Counted from the stretch's first letter, positions 1 through 9,758 are shown. The stretch: DNA of 64,000 nucleotides from an uncultured Burkholderiaceae bacterium (GCA_937871985.1 CALMPB010000274.1:66520-130519); one strand, 5' to 3'. A program made the numbers and translations. Notes: generated from the sequence alone by a model not told the origin.

Positions 1-568
1 CGACAATACCCGCACGCCGGTCGTGCTCATGGGCTATGCCAATCCCATCGAGCGCATGGGCCAGGCCCGGTTCGTTGAAAGGGCCAAGCAGGCCGGCGTG
101 GATGGCGTCCTGGTGGTGGATTACCCCCCCGAGGAAATGGCGGACTTCTCGGCCTTGCTCGATGCCGCCGGCATCGCTCCCATTTTCCTGCTGGCTCCCA
201 CCTCCGTCGACGAACGGATCCGCCAGGTGGCGCATATTGCGCGCGGATACGTCTATTATGTCTCCTTGAAGGGGGTGACCGGCGCCGGAAATCTGGACAT
301 CGCTTCGGTCGAAGACAAGCTCAATCAAATACGGCAATACGTTTCGCTTCCGGTCGGAGTGGGTTTCGGCATACGCGATGCGCAAACGGCCAGCACGCTG
401 GCCGGTTTTTCGGATGCGGTCGTCATTGGCAGCAAACTCATCGAAACCATGGAGCAGGCGGTATCCGAGGTCGATGAAAGCCAGGCCGACGCGGCCGCGA
501 CCGCGGCGGCGGCGCAGTGGCTGCAAGACATACGCCGCGCCCTCGAAGAGGCGGCTGCCACGCATTGA
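1..568 (+). CDS. trpA: Tryptophan synthase alpha subunit, 3' part
   Basis: The gene is cut by the left edge of the window; the visible part encodes about 188 C-terminal residues in frame 2. TrpA cleaves indole-3-glycerol phosphate to indole and glyceraldehyde 3-phosphate and passes indole to TrpB. The sequence shows the TIM-barrel features of the family: [11 protein letters not shown] (active-site Asp region), the APTS strand, [14 protein letters not shown], and the phosphate-binding GVGFGIRDA near the end. The C-terminus is alanine-rich. It lies 71 bp upstream of accD, an arrangement common in Burkholderiales. A GC-rich 8-bp hairpin at 587-605 follows the stop but has no T-run, so trpA may read through into accD. 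Confidence 0.95.
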   Translation, partial: DNTRTPVVLMGYANPIERMGQARFVERAKQAGVDGVLVVDYPPEEMADFSALLDAAGIAPIFLLAPTSVDERIRQVAHIARGYVYYVSLKGVTGAGNLDIASVEDKLNQIRQYVSLPVGVGFGIRDAQTASTLAGFSDAVVIGSKLIETMEQAVSEVDESQADAAATAAAAQWLQDIRRALEEAAATH

Positions 569-639
569 GCATGCTTGGATACAAAAGAGGCGCGCAACGC
601 GCCTCGCAGACAAAAATCTATCATTAGGAACAGGCCACA

Positions 640-1521
640 ATGAGTTGGATCGATAAAATTCTGCCTCCGCGCATCAATCGCAGCAACGATGCCAGTGCGC
701 GCCGCGTCCCGGAAGGCTTGTGGGTGAAGTGTCCTGGGTGCGAAACCGTGCTGTACAAGGACGACCTGGCGGCGACGTTGAATGTCTGCCCCAATTGCGG
801 CCACCACATGCGGCTTGGTTCCCGAGCCCGCATCGATGCTTTGCTGGATGCCGAAGGGCGGGTCGAAATCGGGCAAAACACGCGCCCGATGGATCCACTC
901 AAGTTCAAGGATTCGCGCCGCTACCCGGAGCGCATCGCCGAAGCCACGAAGCAGACCGATGAAACCGATGCCATGGTGGTCATGAGCGGCAGCATTCTGT
1001 CGGTGCCGGTGGTTCTAGCCTGCTTCGAGTTCGGGTTCATGGGCGGCTCGATGGGGTCGGTGGTGGGCGAGCGCTTCGCCCGCGGTGTCCAGGAAGCCAT
1101 CAAGAACCGCACGCCCTTCATCTGCGTATCGGCTTCGGGCGGCGCGCGTATGCAGGAAAGCCTGCTGTCCCTGATGCAAATGGCCAAGACCAATGCCATG
1201 TTGACGCGGCTGTCCGCCGCCGGGCTGCCGTTCATCAGCGTCCTGACCGATCCGACCATGGGCGGCGTCTCGGCCAGTTTCGCCTTCATGGGCGACGTGG
1301 TCATGGCCGAACCCAAGGCGCTTATCGGGTTTGCCGGGCCGCGGGTCATCGAGCAGACCGTGCGCGAAAAATTGCCCGAGGGCTTTCAGCGCGCGGAGTT
1401 CCTGCTGGAAAAAGGCGCCATCGACATGGTGGTCGACCGCCGCCAGATGCGCGCCGAGCTTGCGCATCTTCTGGCCCTGCTGACGCATCAGTCGGTCGAT
1501 GCCGTGGCCAAGGCCGGATAA
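640..1521 (+). CDS. accD: Acetyl-CoA carboxylase carboxyltransferase subunit beta
   Basis: AccD pairs with AccA to transfer the carboxyl group from carboxybiotin to acetyl-CoA, giving malonyl-CoA for fatty acid synthesis. The 293-residue length is normal. The N-terminal zinc ribbon is intact, with cysteines at 31, 34, 50 and 53 (CPGC and CPNC pairs). The crotonase-like carboxyltransferase fold follows, with the glycine-rich oxyanion segments [12 protein letters not shown] and [12 protein letters not shown]. The ATG at 640 follows a weak AGGAACA ribosome site. A strong bidirectional terminator lies just downstream. Confidence 0.96.
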   Translation: MSWIDKILPPRINRSNDASARRVPEGLWVKCPGCETVLYKDDLAATLNVCPNCGHHMRLGSRARIDALLDAEGRVEIGQNTRPMDPLKFKDSRRYPERIAEATKQTDETDAMVVMSGSILSVPVVLACFEFGFMGGSMGSVVGERFARGVQEAIKNRTPFICVSASGGARMQESLLSLMQMAKTNAMLTRLSAAGLPFISVLTDPTMGGVSASFAFMGDVVMAEPKALIGFAGPRVIEQTVREKLPEGFQRAEFLLEKGAIDMVVDRRQMRAELAHLLALLTHQSVDAVAKAG

Positions 1522-1548
1522 AACCGCCGCAAATTCTCGTTCAAAGAA

Positions 1549-1594
1549 AACGCCCGGGAAGCTGGATTGGAGTCCAGCTTCCCGGGCGTTTTTC
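1549..1594. terminator. Bidirectional terminator between accD and rne
   Basis: A 16-bp perfect stem (1551-1566 with 1573-1588) is extended by AA/TT pairs, has a 6-nt loop and is followed by T-rich sequence on both strands. It sits 27 bp after the accD stop and 40 bp after the rne stop on the other strand, so it can serve both convergent genes. Confidence 0.9.
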
Positions 1595-1597
1595 ATG

Positions 1598-1619
1598 AGC
1601 CGCCATCCGGCGGCTTTTT
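1598..1619 (+). terminator. Second hairpin with T-run after accD
   Basis: AGCCGCC pairs with GGCGGCT across a 4-nt loop and is followed by five T residues. It is a back-up terminator for rightward transcription and lies immediately before the rne stop codon. Confidence 0.65.
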
Positions 1620-1634
1620 CATCGCCGGAGGGGA

Positions 1635-4631
1635 TCAGGCAGCGGGCTTGCTGCTCTCGGTTTCCACCTGTTGCAGGGGCTCGGCCGCAATGTGAGCGGT
1701 CGGTTTGCGGCTGCGTCCAAGGCGAACGGGAGGCGTTGCGGGGGCTGCAACAGCTGTACCCGCCCGGGTTTCGATGAGCTGCAGGCCGGATGCGTTGACG
1801 ACTTCCTGCAGTGTGGACGTGGAAGCCGGCATGGCGGGAGCCGTTGCGGCGGGGGAGGCTGTGGCCGGAGCCCGGTCTTGAGCCTCTTGAGCCGGAGCGG
1901 CAGCGGGCTGCTCGGTATTTTCCGCAAGGTGCGCCGCGTCGTCCACCTGAGCGGCTGGCGCTTCGGTGACTTCGGCGGATGCAGGCGACTGGATTGCCTC
2001 GGTTTCAAACGAGGTGGGCGCTGCCTGGGGGGCGAATGCGTTCACTGGCGCCGGCGTTTGAGCCGGGACGTCGGCTTCGACAGAGCCCTCTTGCGCGGCT
2101 TCGGAGGCTTCGGCCTGCTCCGGGACGCTGGCTTCGCTCGGGCTTAGCTGGGCGGCGCTGATTTCGGCGGGCTCGCCGGCACTGGCCGGGGAACTGGTCG
2201 AATCTCCCATGACCGTGGCGGCGGCGGGCAACGCCTCGGGGTTGAAGGCGGGGGTTTCGTGGGCTACATAGCCGGGCTGTTCCGCGTTTTCGTCATTGTC
2301 GGTCGACATTTCTTGCGAATGGTCGGCATCGCCGCTGCGGCGGCCGCGGCGGCTGCGACGGCGGCGTCGCTTGCGTTCCGGGTCGAGCTGTTCGCCGTTC
2401 TCGGAGCCGGCTTCGTGCTCGATGCTTGCCTCGGGATTGGCGGCTTCGAATGAAGCATCTTCCTGGGTGCGAGGTTCAACCTGGGTGTCGGCGGCTTCCG
2501 CCGGCGCGATGGCTTCCTGTGCGGTGGTTTCCAGCGCGCTTTCGTCTGCGGCCACGACTTGTTCGTCGCGGCGGCTGCGTCCACGGCCACGGCGGTTGCG
2601 GCCGCCGCGGCTGGAACCGTTGCCGGATTCGGCGGAGTCAGCGCGTTCTGTCGTGGGCAGGTCGGTGCTGGTATTGACCGGCGTAGCTTGTTCGGCCTGG
2701 TTGCGCCGTTGGCCGCGGCCCGACTGGCTTGGACGAGTTTCATCGCTGGGCGCTTCGGCCGCGGCATCGCGGTGATCGCTGCGGCGGCGGCGATTGCGTT
2801 CGCCTTGCTGGCTGCCGCGTTCGCGCTTCTCGCCATTGCGGCTGTTGCGATTGCGGTTAGCTTGCTGCTGAGGTTTTTCCGCTTTGGCCGCGGTGGATTC
2901 GGTGGACTTGGCTTCGGGGCTGGAGCCGGATCCGGTGAACCAGTTGACGATCCGCTGGAACAGGCCGGGGCCAGCCGCAGCCGTCGTGGCGGCAGGGGCG
3001 ACGGCATGCGACGAGACCGGAGCGGGCTGGGAGGGCGTAATGCCTTTGACCAGCGCGTCGGGGCGAGCCTTGGCCTCGTGATCCTTGTTCGGCGACCAGG
3101 TCATTTCGGTATTGGGACTTTGCACCAGGTCGAAGCTGGTCTTGCTTTCTTCCAGACGGGGGTCGTCGTGGCGCAGCCGCTCGATGTGGTGATGCGGTGT
3201 TTCCAGGTTCTTGTTGGGGATCAGGACCAGGTTGACCTTCAGGCGCGACTCGATCTTGGTGATGTCGTTGCGTTTTTCGTTGAGCAGGAAGGTGGCGACG
3301 TCGACCGGCACCTGGGCGTGCAGGGCCGCCGTGTTTTCCTTCATGGCTTCTTCCTGAAGCAGACGCAGGACGTGCAGGGCGCTGGATTCGGCATCGCGGA
3401 TGACGCCGGTGCCGTTGCAGCGCGGGCAGGTGATGTGCGAGCCTTCGTTCAGGGCGGGGCGCAGGCGCTGGCGCGAGAGCTCCATGAGGCCGAAGCGCGA
3501 AATCTTGCCCATTTGCACACGGGCGCGGTCGAAATGCAGGGCATCACGCAGGCGCTGTTCCACAGCGCGCTGGTTCTTGTTGTCCTCCATGTCGATGAAG
3601 TCGATGACGATCAGGCCGCCCAGGTCGCGCAGGCGCAGCTGGCGGGCCACTTCGTCGGCCGCTTCAAGATTGGTGCGAAGAGCGGTTTCCTCGATGTCGG
3701 CGCCGCGCGTCGAGCGGGCCGAGTTGACGTCCACGGCCACCAGGGCTTCGGTGTGGTCGATGACCACCGAGCCGCCCGAGGGCAGCTGCACGGTGCGGGA
3801 ATAGGCGGTTTCGATCTGGTGTTCGATCTGGAAGCGCGAGAACAGGGGAACGTCGTCGCGATAGACCTTGACGCACTGGACGTTGTCCGGCATGACCACG
3901 CTCATGAAGGCGGTGGCCTGCTCGGCGATTTCGTCGGTGTCGATGAGGATTTCGCCGATTTCGGGCGAGTAGTAGTCGCGGATGGCGCGAATGACCAGGC
4001 TGGATTCCAGGTAGATGAGCACCGGCGCGGCGTTGTCGCGGGCGGCGGCGTCGATGGCGGTCCAGAGCTGCATCAGGTAGGACAAGTCCCACTGCAGCTC
4101 TTCGACGTTGCGCCCAATGCCGGCCGTGCGGGCGATAATGCTCATGCCGGCGGGGGTGTTCAACTGCTCCATGGTTTCGCGCAGTTCCTGGCGGTCTTCG
4201 CCTTCGACCCGGCGCGAGACGCCGCCCCCGCGGGGGTTGTTGGGCATGAGAACCAGGTAGCGCCCGGCCAGCGAGATGAAGGTGGTAAGGGCCGCGCCCT
4301 TGTTGCCGCGCTCTTCTTTTTCGACCTGGACGATCAGTTCCTGGCCTTCGGTCAGGGCGTCCTGGATACGCGCAGTGCGTACATCGACGCCTTCCTTGAA
4401 GTAGGAGCGGGCGACTTCCTTGAAGGGCAGGAAACCGTGTCGTTCTTCGCCATAGCTGACGAAGCACGCTTCCAGCCCGGGTTCGATGCGAGTAATGACG
4501 CCTTTGTAGATATTGCCTTTACGCTGTTCGCGGCCGGCGGTTTCGATGTCGAGGTCGATGAGTTTTTGACCGTCGACAATGGCAACGCGTAGTTCTTCTT
4601 GGTGCGTTGCATTAAACAACATGCGTTTCAT
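1635..4631 (-). CDS. rne: Ribonuclease E
   Basis: RNase E is the essential endonuclease that starts mRNA decay and processes 9S rRNA and tRNA precursors. The start [20 protein letters not shown] is typical of the family. Then come the S1 RNA-binding domain, the DNase I-like catalytic core with its acidic metal site ([11 protein letters not shown] and IVIDFIDME) and the Zn-link CPRCNGTG that joins dimers into tetramers. The catalytic half ends near residue 510. The rest is low complexity: first basic, Arg/Asn/Gln-rich RNA-binding tracts ([21 protein letters not shown]), then an Ala/Glu/Pro-rich acidic tail. At 998 residues it is close to E. coli RNase E (1061). A long non-coding region precedes the start. 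The antisense strand carries long open frames that are composition artefacts. Confidence 0.96.
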   Translation of the reverse strand: MKRMLFNATHQEELRVAIVDGQKLIDLDIETAGREQRKGNIYKGVITRIEPGLEACFVSYGEERHGFLPFKEVARSYFKEGVDVRTARIQDALTEGQELIVQVEKEERGNKGAALTTFISLAGRYLVLMPNNPRGGGVSRRVEGEDRQELRETMEQLNTPAGMSIIARTAGIGRNVEELQWDLSYLMQLWTAIDAAARDNAAPVLIYLESSLVIRAIRDYYSPEIGEILIDTDEIAEQATAFMSVVMPDNVQCVKVYRDDVPLFSRFQIEHQIETAYSRTVQLPSGGSVVIDHTEALVAVDVNSARSTRGADIEETALRTNLEAADEVARQLRLRDLGGLIVIDFIDMEDNKNQRAVEQRLRDALHFDRARVQMGKISRFGLMELSRQRLRPALNEGSHITCPRCNGTGVIRDAESSALHVLRLLQEEAMKENTAALHAQVPVDVATFLLNEKRNDITKIESRLKVNLVLIPNKNLETPHHHIERLRHDDPRLEESKTSFDLVQSPNTEMTWSPNKDHEAKARPDALVKGITPSQPAPVSSHAVAPAATTAAAGPGLFQRIVNWFTGSGSSPEAKSTESTAAKAEKPQQQANRNRNSRNGEKRERGSQQGERNRRRRSDHRDAAAEAPSDETRPSQSGRGQRRNQAEQATPVNTSTDLPTTERADSAESGNGSSRGGRNRRGRGRSRRDEQVVAADESALETTAQEAIAPAEAADTQVEPRTQEDASFEAANPEASIEHEAGSENGEQLDPERKRRRRRSRRGRRSGDADHSQEMSTDNDENAEQPGYVAHETPAFNPEALPAAATVMGDSTSSPASAGEPAEISAAQLSPSEASVPEQAEASEAAQEGSVEADVPAQTPAPVNAFAPQAAPTSFETEAIQSPASAEVTEAPAAQVDDAAHLAENTEQPAAAPAQEAQDRAPATASPAATAPAMPASTSTLQEVVNASGLQLIETRAGTAVAAPATPPVRLGRSRKPTAHIAAEPLQQVETESSKPAA

Positions 4632-5120
4632 GAGTGAGATTCTCCGTTGTGTGGCGCGCCGTTTATCGACGCACGACCTCGGGCCACTCGGTGTGTAACG
4701 CTAGGGCTTGCAGGAAAGGACGGATGGGCTGACGACGTCAGGCTGCACCCGCCCTGAAGTGTCAGGCGGGCACAGCGTGCCATTGGGCACGCGGTTCAAT
4801 CAGCAGGAAGGTCAGAAGCACGATAGTGGTTGTTGACGAAAAAATTTGCTGGGAACGGCAGACGCGGTTTGGGTAGCGCGGCTGGTGCATTAAACTATGA
4901 CTTTATCTTGCAAGAGCATTTAGCGTCGCACGCGGTTGGCAACAGACCTGCACAGCGGGCACGATGCCACACCACTGTTGCAAAGGCCGGTATTGCCCCG
5001 GCGACCTAATGGCCCGGAAACTGAAACGCGAGCGGTACAATATCCATGTGCCCGACGGAGACGCATCCATTGCATCTCTACGTCAGGTAGGTTTCAGCTT
5101 CCATAGGCTGACGTGATTAT
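4632..5120. other. 489-bp divergent non-coding region between rne and rluC
   Basis: I see no gene here. The left half would be the 5' leader of rne; several GC-rich hairpins are possible, such as CCCGCC (4749-4754) with GGCGGG around 4764. Family knowledge says rne mRNA is autoregulated through a long structured leader, which would fit, but this is inference. On the plus strand TACAAT at 5035-5040 is a candidate -10 for rluC. A near-perfect 12-bp inverted repeat (GGAAACTGAAAC at 5017, GTTTCAGCTTCC near 5091) could form a hairpin ahead of rluC. Confidence 0.4.
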
Positions 5121-6089
5121 ATGCTGCTTTTTCATATGCGCAAACCCGTACCCGCTCCAATACCCCTTCCGTCTGTACGGTTGCTGCAAATCGATGCCGA
5201 ATCGGCGGGGCAGCGGCTCGATAATTTCCTGATCCGCCATTGCAAGGGCGTGCCGAAAAGCCATTTGTACAAGGCGATCCGCAACGGGGAAGTGCGGGTC
5301 AACAAGGGCCGGATAGCCGCCGACTATCGTTTGCTTCAGGGCGATACCGTGCGCGTGCCGCCATTGCGCCTGCCTGCCCCAAGCCAATCCCGGCCGGTTC
5401 CGCCGGCTGTTTTTCCCGTGGTGTACGAAGACGACGCGCTGCTGGTCGTCAATAAGCCCGCGGGCACCGCGGTGCATGGCGGCAGCGGCGTATCGTTCGG
5501 GGTTATCGAACAATTGCGCGCTTCGCGGCCCGAGGCGCCCATGCTTGAGCTGGCGCACAGGCTGGATCGGGAAACCTCCGGCCTGCTCATGGTTGCCAAA
5601 AAGCGCTCGGCCCTGACGGCGCTGCACGATATGTTGCGCGAAAGCCGGGGCCGCAAGCGCTATCTGGCGCTGGTGGTGGGCGACTGGGTCAACGACAGGC
5701 AGCATCTGCGCCAGCCCCTGCTCAAATGGCTGACCGCCTCCGGCGAGCGGCGGGTCAAGGTGGATGCGGCCGGCAAAACCGCCCATACCATCGTCAGCCT
5801 GAAAAAACGCTATGGCCGTTACACCTTGCTCGAGGCGGAGTTGCGCACGGGCCGCACGCATCAGATACGCGTGCACCTGGCCGCCAGCGGCTATCCCATC
5901 GTCGGCGATGAAAAATACGGCCGGGACGACGTGCGGGCCCAATTCGCCAAGCAAGGCTTCAACCGCATGTTCCTGCATGCCGCCCATCTGGAAATCCCCC
6001 ATCCTTTGACCGGGGAATTGCTGGATTTGCATGCGCCGTTGCCTGCGGCTTGCGAACAACTGCTTGAATCACTGGAGAAAAACCCTTGA
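5121..6089 (+). CDS. rluC: 23S rRNA pseudouridine synthase RluC
   Basis: RluC converts uridines 955, 2504 and 2580 of 23S rRNA (E. coli numbering) to pseudouridine. An N-terminal S4 RNA-binding domain (about residues 20-80, QRLDNFLIRHCKGVPKSHLY) is followed by the synthase domain. That domain has the catalytic motif HRLDRETSGLLMVAKK around residue 150 and the RTGRTHQIRVHLA segment. The length of 322 residues is normal for RluC/RluD. Two in-frame ATGs, 5121 and 5136, are possible; neither has a clear ribosome site. Divergence from rne matches the E. coli order. The stop overlaps the TTG start of the next gene. Confidence 0.93.
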   Translation: MLLFHMRKPVPAPIPLPSVRLLQIDAESAGQRLDNFLIRHCKGVPKSHLYKAIRNGEVRVNKGRIAADYRLLQGDTVRVPPLRLPAPSQSRPVPPAVFPVVYEDDALLVVNKPAGTAVHGGSGVSFGVIEQLRASRPEAPMLELAHRLDRETSGLLMVAKKRSALTALHDMLRESRGRKRYLALVVGDWVNDRQHLRQPLLKWLTASGERRVKVDAAGKTAHTIVSLKKRYGRYTLLEAELRTGRTHQIRVHLAASGYPIVGDEKYGRDDVRAQFAKQGFNRMFLHAAHLEIPHPLTGELLDLHAPLPAACEQLLESLEKNP

Positions 6090-6751
6090 AACGCTACAGC
6101 GCCGTCGTTTTCGATTGGGACGGAACGCTCATGGACTCGACCCATTCCATCGTGTCCTCCATCCAGGGAGCCTGCCGCGACCTGGCGCTGCCCGTGCCTA
6201 CCGACCAAGAGGCACGTTGGGTCATCGGCTTGTCGCTGGACAGCGCCTTGTATCGGGTTGTCCCCGATCTGACCGCCGAGCAGTTTCCCCTGTTCCTGGA
6301 TCGCTATCGTGCTCATTTCCATCAGCGCGACACCCAACTCAGGCTTTTTCACGGCGTTCCAGAGCTGCTCCAGGGGTTGAAGCAGCAGAACGTGCTGCTG
6401 GGGGTGGCCACTGGCAAAAGCCGCGTCGGTCTGGATCGCATGCTGGCGGCCCAGCAATGGCAGCAGCACTTCGACATTACGCGCTGTGCCGATGAGTCCT
6501 TCGGCAAGCCGCATCCCGGCATGCTGATGGACATCATGCAGGCTCTGGGCCTGGATCCCGAGCAGGTGGTGATGGTGGGTGACACTACCCATGACGTCCA
6601 GATGGCGCACAATGCCGGCATCGACAGCCTGGCGGTTTCGTACGGCGCCCACGACAAGCCCACGCTGGCCGAATCCCGTCCCACAGCCATGCTGGATTCG
6701 GTGGGAGAAATGCGCGACTGGTTGGTTCAGCGTGTCGATGCGTCGGCTTGA
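6086..6751 (+). CDS. HAD-superfamily phosphatase (Gph/phosphoglycolate phosphatase-like)
   Basis: A 221-residue HAD hydrolase with all four motifs: VFDWDGTLMDS (motif I, nucleophilic Asp at residue 10), the Thr of GVATGKSR (II), the Lys of FGKPHPGML (III) and VMVGDTTHDVQMA (IV). The helical cap is inserted after motif I. The start is TTG at 6086, overlapping the rluC stop as TTGA, with GGAGA upstream, so translation is probably coupled to rluC. The rluC-HAD pair is common in Burkholderiales. The substrate cannot be read from sequence; phosphoglycolate is only the family default. Confidence 0.88.
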   Translation: MKRYSAVVFDWDGTLMDSTHSIVSSIQGACRDLALPVPTDQEARWVIGLSLDSALYRVVPDLTAEQFPLFLDRYRAHFHQRDTQLRLFHGVPELLQGLKQQNVLLGVATGKSRVGLDRMLAAQQWQQHFDITRCADESFGKPHPGMLMDIMQALGLDPEQVVMVGDTTHDVQMAHNAGIDSLAVSYGAHDKPTLAESRPTAMLDSVGEMRDWLVQRVDASA

Positions 6752-6844
6752 GGGCCTGCGCGTCGACGAGGCCCTGCATCCGCTCGCCTGCAGGTGTTCG
6801 GCGTGTAGGGCAAGCGCCTCTGGTTGGCAAGGCCGGGTTTTACC

Positions 6845-7756
6845 TCAAGGCAAGGCGCGCAGGATGGCCGCCGTCTCGATATCGGGCCGCCCGTCGTAAC
6901 GGCTCGGCCGGTAGTGCATCTGAAATGCCCGGATCACGTTCTTGGTAGCCTTGTCCAGCACCCCGGTGGCGGGCGTTGCGTAACCCGCCCGGGCCAGTTC
7001 CCGCTGGAACCACCGCACAGTCGGCAGGCCCGAGCGCTCCAGGGCCCTGACATTGTCCGCCACCTGCTCTTCGTCGTACCACCGCCCCAGTCCGGCCTGC
7101 GCCAGTTCCTTCCACGGAAATAACGGCCCCGGATCCACTTTGCGTTGCGGGGCAATATCGCTATGCCCGACGATGTTCGCCGGCTTGATCTGATGCCTTT
7201 GTACGATGTCGCGCAGCAGTACCTTCAACACGGCAATTTGCGCCTCGGAATAAGGCGCCCACACCAGCCCCGTGCCGCCTCCGTTGACGATCTCGATTCC
7301 GATGGAGGCGGAATTCAGGTTGCTCGATCCATACCATTGGCTGACCCCCGCGTGCCACGCCCGCCGGTTTTCGTCCACCAATTGATACACGTGCGGCACG
7401 GCATCGTCCGTGATCAAATAGTGGCTGCTGACATTGCCTTGCGACAGCGTTTTCAGCGCCACCCCGTCGTTGCTCGACGTATAGTGCAGCACCACGAACT
7501 CGACCCGGCTGTTCTGGCTCTTGGCCTGGATGCTGCGGTCGATGGCCAGTCCCCCGGAGGGCGGGTACGTGCCGCAGGCTCCCAGCAGGGCCAGCATCAT
7601 CATGGCCGGCGCGTGCCTCAGCCAGCGTATCAGCGTCCGATGATTGCCGTTTTTCCAGCCCCAGCCCCGCGCCCGATGGGCGAGAGCCGCGACTGTTCCC
7701 GGACCCGGGGTCGATCCGGTAGCCGCGGTGCGTGCGCCGGAGGCAAAGGTGTTCAT
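6845..7756 (-). CDS. amiD: N-acetylmuramoyl-L-alanine amidase, AmiD-like lipoprotein
   Basis: A peptidoglycan amidase_2 (AmpD-fold) enzyme that cuts between N-acetylmuramic acid and L-alanine. Zinc ligands can be assigned to His in FVVLHYTSS, His in AWHAGVSQW and Asp in RKVDPGPLFPW. A C-terminal peptidoglycan-binding domain follows (VRWFQRELARAGY to the end). A lipobox LALLGAC lies near residue 60, so this is an outer-membrane lipoprotein like E. coli AmiD rather than cytosolic AmpD. The ATG at 7756 overlaps the upstream stop as ATGA; it leaves an unusually long n-region before the hydrophobic core, and an internal start at MMMLALLGAC is the alternative. It is the last gene of a minus-strand trio. 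Confidence 0.88.
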   Translation of the reverse strand: MNTFASGARTAATGSTPGPGTVAALAHRARGWGWKNGNHRTLIRWLRHAPAMMMLALLGACGTYPPSGGLAIDRSIQAKSQNSRVEFVVLHYTSSNDGVALKTLSQGNVSSHYLITDDAVPHVYQLVDENRRAWHAGVSQWYGSSNLNSASIGIEIVNGGGTGLVWAPYSEAQIAVLKVLLRDIVQRHQIKPANIVGHSDIAPQRKVDPGPLFPWKELAQAGLGRWYDEEQVADNVRALERSGLPTVRWFQRELARAGYATPATGVLDKATKNVIRAFQMHYRPSRYDGRPDIETAAILRALP

Positions 7757-8469
7757 GCCAAAAACAGGAAGATGGTGGGCTTTTTGTTCAGGTCGGGCGC
7801 AGGCTGCGACTTCCATTGCGCAACCGTGCGCGTTTGTATCCACTGCTCGCTGGTGGTGAGCGCGCGGGCCACGCAGAGCCGGGTCGTGCCTTTCAGGGCT
7901 TGCTTCAGCGTGTCGAACATGGCGCCGTTGCGGTAGGGCGTTTCGATGAGAATTTGCGTTTGGCGATGTTTGTGCGAGTCGCTTTCCCAGGCCTTGAGCT
8001 GTTTGGCGCGCTCGCCCGGATCGACGGGCGCATAGCCGTGGAAGGCAAAGCGCTGGCCGTCCAGGCCGCTGCCCATGAGGCTTAGCAGTATCGACGAAGG
8101 GCCGACCCAGGGAAGCACGTGTATGCCCATGGCGTGGGCCGCCGCCACCACTTTGGCGCCCGGGTCGGCCACCGCGGGGCAGCCCGCCTCGGAGACCAGG
8201 CCGATGTCCCCGCCTTGCAGCAAAGGCCTGAGCCATTGGCGCATTTGTTCGGCGTCGGTTTTCTCGGTGAGCGTATGGATGGTGATTTCCTGCAGAGGCG
8301 CCACCGTGCCGACCAGCTTGAGGAAGGCCCTGGCGGTTTTGGCGTTTTCGGCGATGTAGGTGGTAAGCCGCCCGGCAAGTTCGCGCACGGCCTGTGGCAG
8401 CCAGGTTTCGGGGGCGGACTCCCCAAGGCCCACGGGAATCAGATGCAGGGATCCAGCGGCAGTATTCAT
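7753..8469 (-). CDS. SAM-dependent methyltransferase, RsmI/tetrapyrrole methylase family
   Basis: A 238-residue member of the family that includes RsmI, which 2'-O-methylates C1402 of 16S rRNA. Recognisable segments are LHLIPVGLGE at the N-terminus, GDIGLVSEAGCPAVADPGAKVV and GPSSILLSLMGSGLDGQRFAFHGY. It is shorter than E. coli RsmI (286), and the N-terminal glycine motif differs from RsmI's LYVVATPIGN, so the family is secure but the rRNA target is not. Both ends overlap neighbours through ATGA (maf upstream, amidase downstream), which implies a coupled operon. Confidence 0.85.
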   Translation of the reverse strand: MNTAAGSLHLIPVGLGESAPETWLPQAVRELAGRLTTYIAENAKTARAFLKLVGTVAPLQEITIHTLTEKTDAEQMRQWLRPLLQGGDIGLVSEAGCPAVADPGAKVVAAAHAMGIHVLPWVGPSSILLSLMGSGLDGQRFAFHGYAPVDPGERAKQLKAWESDSHKHRQTQILIETPYRNGAMFDTLKQALKGTTRLCVARALTTSEQWIQTRTVAQWKSQPAPDLNKKPTIFLFLA

Positions 8470-9050
8470 GACAGGTCCGATAACAGAGGATTCAGGCCGA
8501 AAGAGCGCAGCATGCGGCACAGGGCGATCAGCGGCAAACCTATAATAGCGGTTGGGTCGTCGGATTGCATGCTGTCCATCAGCGCAATGCCCAGCCCCTC
8601 GGCCTTGGCGCTGCCGGCGGTATCGAAGGGGCGTTCGCGCTGCAGGTAGGTGTCGATTTCGGCGTCGCCAAGAGCACGGAACCGGCATATGGTAACGACG
8701 TCGGCGGTTTCCTGGCGCTTGCCGTCGGTAACGCACAGCGCGCTGTGGAACTCCACGGCCTGGCCGCTAAGGCGGCGCAGTTGCGCTCGGGCGCGCTCGA
8801 AGCTGCCCGGCTTGCCTATGGGGTCGCCATCCATGGTCGCCACCTGATCCGAACCTATGACGAGGGCATCGGGATGCTGCGCCGCAACGGCCTGGGCTTT
8901 TTCGATCGACAGGCGCAAGGCAAGCTGCGCGGGGTTTTCCTGCGGCAGCGGGGTTTCGTCGATGTTGGGCGGGATGGCTGTGAACGGCAGGCCCAGGCGA
9001 GCCAGCATTTCCTGGCGATACCGCGAGCTTGATGCAAGGATGAGACGCAT
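8466..9050 (-). CDS. maf: Maf-family nucleotide pyrophosphatase (YceF type)
   Basis: A 194-residue Maf protein. The signature LILASSSRYRQEML starts at residue 3, VIGSDQVATMDG carries the catalytic Asp, and GKPGSFERA follows. These match the YceF subgroup that hydrolyses 7-methyl-GTP (family knowledge). E. coli yceF is also divergent from yceD-rpmF-plsX-fabH, so the synteny supports the call. It is the first gene of the minus-strand trio. ATG 9050 is followed by the canonical N-terminus. Confidence 0.93.
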   Translation of the reverse strand: MRLILASSSRYRQEMLARLGLPFTAIPPNIDETPLPQENPAQLALRLSIEKAQAVAAQHPDALVIGSDQVATMDGDPIGKPGSFERARAQLRRLSGQAVEFHSALCVTDGKRQETADVVTICRFRALGDAEIDTYLQRERPFDTAGSAKAEGLGIALMDSMQSDDPTAIIGLPLIALCRMLRSFGLNPLLSDLS

Positions 9051-9073
9051 GAGGGGGCAGGGGCTAAGTTGGT

Positions 9074-9103
9074 TTGACTGTGTTCAGCCAAAAGCGTTAT
9101 TAT
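9074..9103 (+). promoter_or_regulatory. Candidate sigma-70 promoter of the yceD-rpmF-plsX-fab cluster
   Basis: TTGACT at 9074-9079 and TATTAT at 9098-9103 are separated by 18 bp. The predicted transcript would start near 9110, leaving a leader of about 115 nt that contains the tandem repeats listed next. Confidence 0.6.
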
Positions 9104-9132
9104 CTAATGTTTTCCTAATCTTGCAACTTAGA

Positions 9133-9204
9133 GCTGGCTTTAAGAAATGGGGCTTTAAGGTATAGGGCTTAAAAGATAGGGCTTTAAAAGATAGGCTTTC
9201 CAGG
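9133..9204 (+). repeat. Five imperfect 14-15 bp tandem repeats in the yceD leader
   Basis: The units read roughly ATAGGGCTTTAAAAG: 9133-9146, 9147-9161, 9162-9175, 9176-9190 and 9191-9204, with the outer copies most diverged. They lie between the candidate promoter and the yceD start at 9228, in the untranslated leader. Confidence 0.8.
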
Positions 9205-9227
9205 CAAGGTGGCAGGCGGGAAGTGCG

Positions 9228-9758
9228 ATGAGTACTGTGCAGTATATCGATACCTACGAGTTTACCCAGCTTGGGCAGGAAATTAGCGGGGAATTGCCGC
9301 TGTTGCATTTTTCCCGGTTTCTGGATGGTTTGCCGGGCCAGGCCGAAGCCTCGGCCGTCAAGTGGGCCTTGCAGGGCGAACGCAATATGGCGGGCGAGCG
9401 GTTTTTGCGGCTGCATGTCCAGGCGTGCCCCAGGTTGACTTGTCAGCGTTGCTTGTCGCCGCTGGACTGGCCGATCGATTCGGACAGCCGCTTGCAATTG
9501 GTCAATTCGGAAGCCGCTCTCGACAACGACGTGTCGGACGACGAGTTCGGGGAAGGCATCGAGCGCATCGTGGGTGCAAGACGTTTTGACGTGCTGTCGC
9601 TGATCGAGGACGAGCTCATCCTGAGCCTGCCCTACGTGCCCAGGCACGATGTTTGTCCATCGGACGCCGCGTTGCCCGGTTTGCGGGACGAAACGCCGCT
9701 CGATGCAGCGGTTCGCCCATCGCCGTTCGCGGTGCTGGGCAAGTTAAAGAAAGATTGA
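9228..9758 (+). CDS. yceD: DUF177 / YceD family protein
   Basis: A 176-residue YceD protein. The family always sits before rpmF and has been linked to 23S rRNA accumulation; its biochemical role is not established. The CxxC of LTCQRCLSPL lies near residue 80, followed by an acidic segment (DNDVSDDEFGEGIE) and the EDELILSLPYVPRHDVC stretch with another conserved Cys. It is the first gene of the cluster; rpmF starts 60 bp downstream. Confidence 0.9.
   Translation: MSTVQYIDTYEFTQLGQEISGELPLLHFSRFLDGLPGQAEASAVKWALQGERNMAGERFLRLHVQACPRLTCQRCLSPLDWPIDSDSRLQLVNSEAALDNDVSDDEFGEGIERIVGARRFDVLSLIEDELILSLPYVPRHDVCPSDAALPGLRDETPLDAAVRPSPFAVLGKLKKD

Noticed and set aside
2559..4592. 677-codon plus-strand open frame opposite rne
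   Set aside because: It is an antisense artefact of high-GC rne codons; the product is Val/Gly/Ala/Asp-rich and has no family motif, while rne on the other strand is complete.
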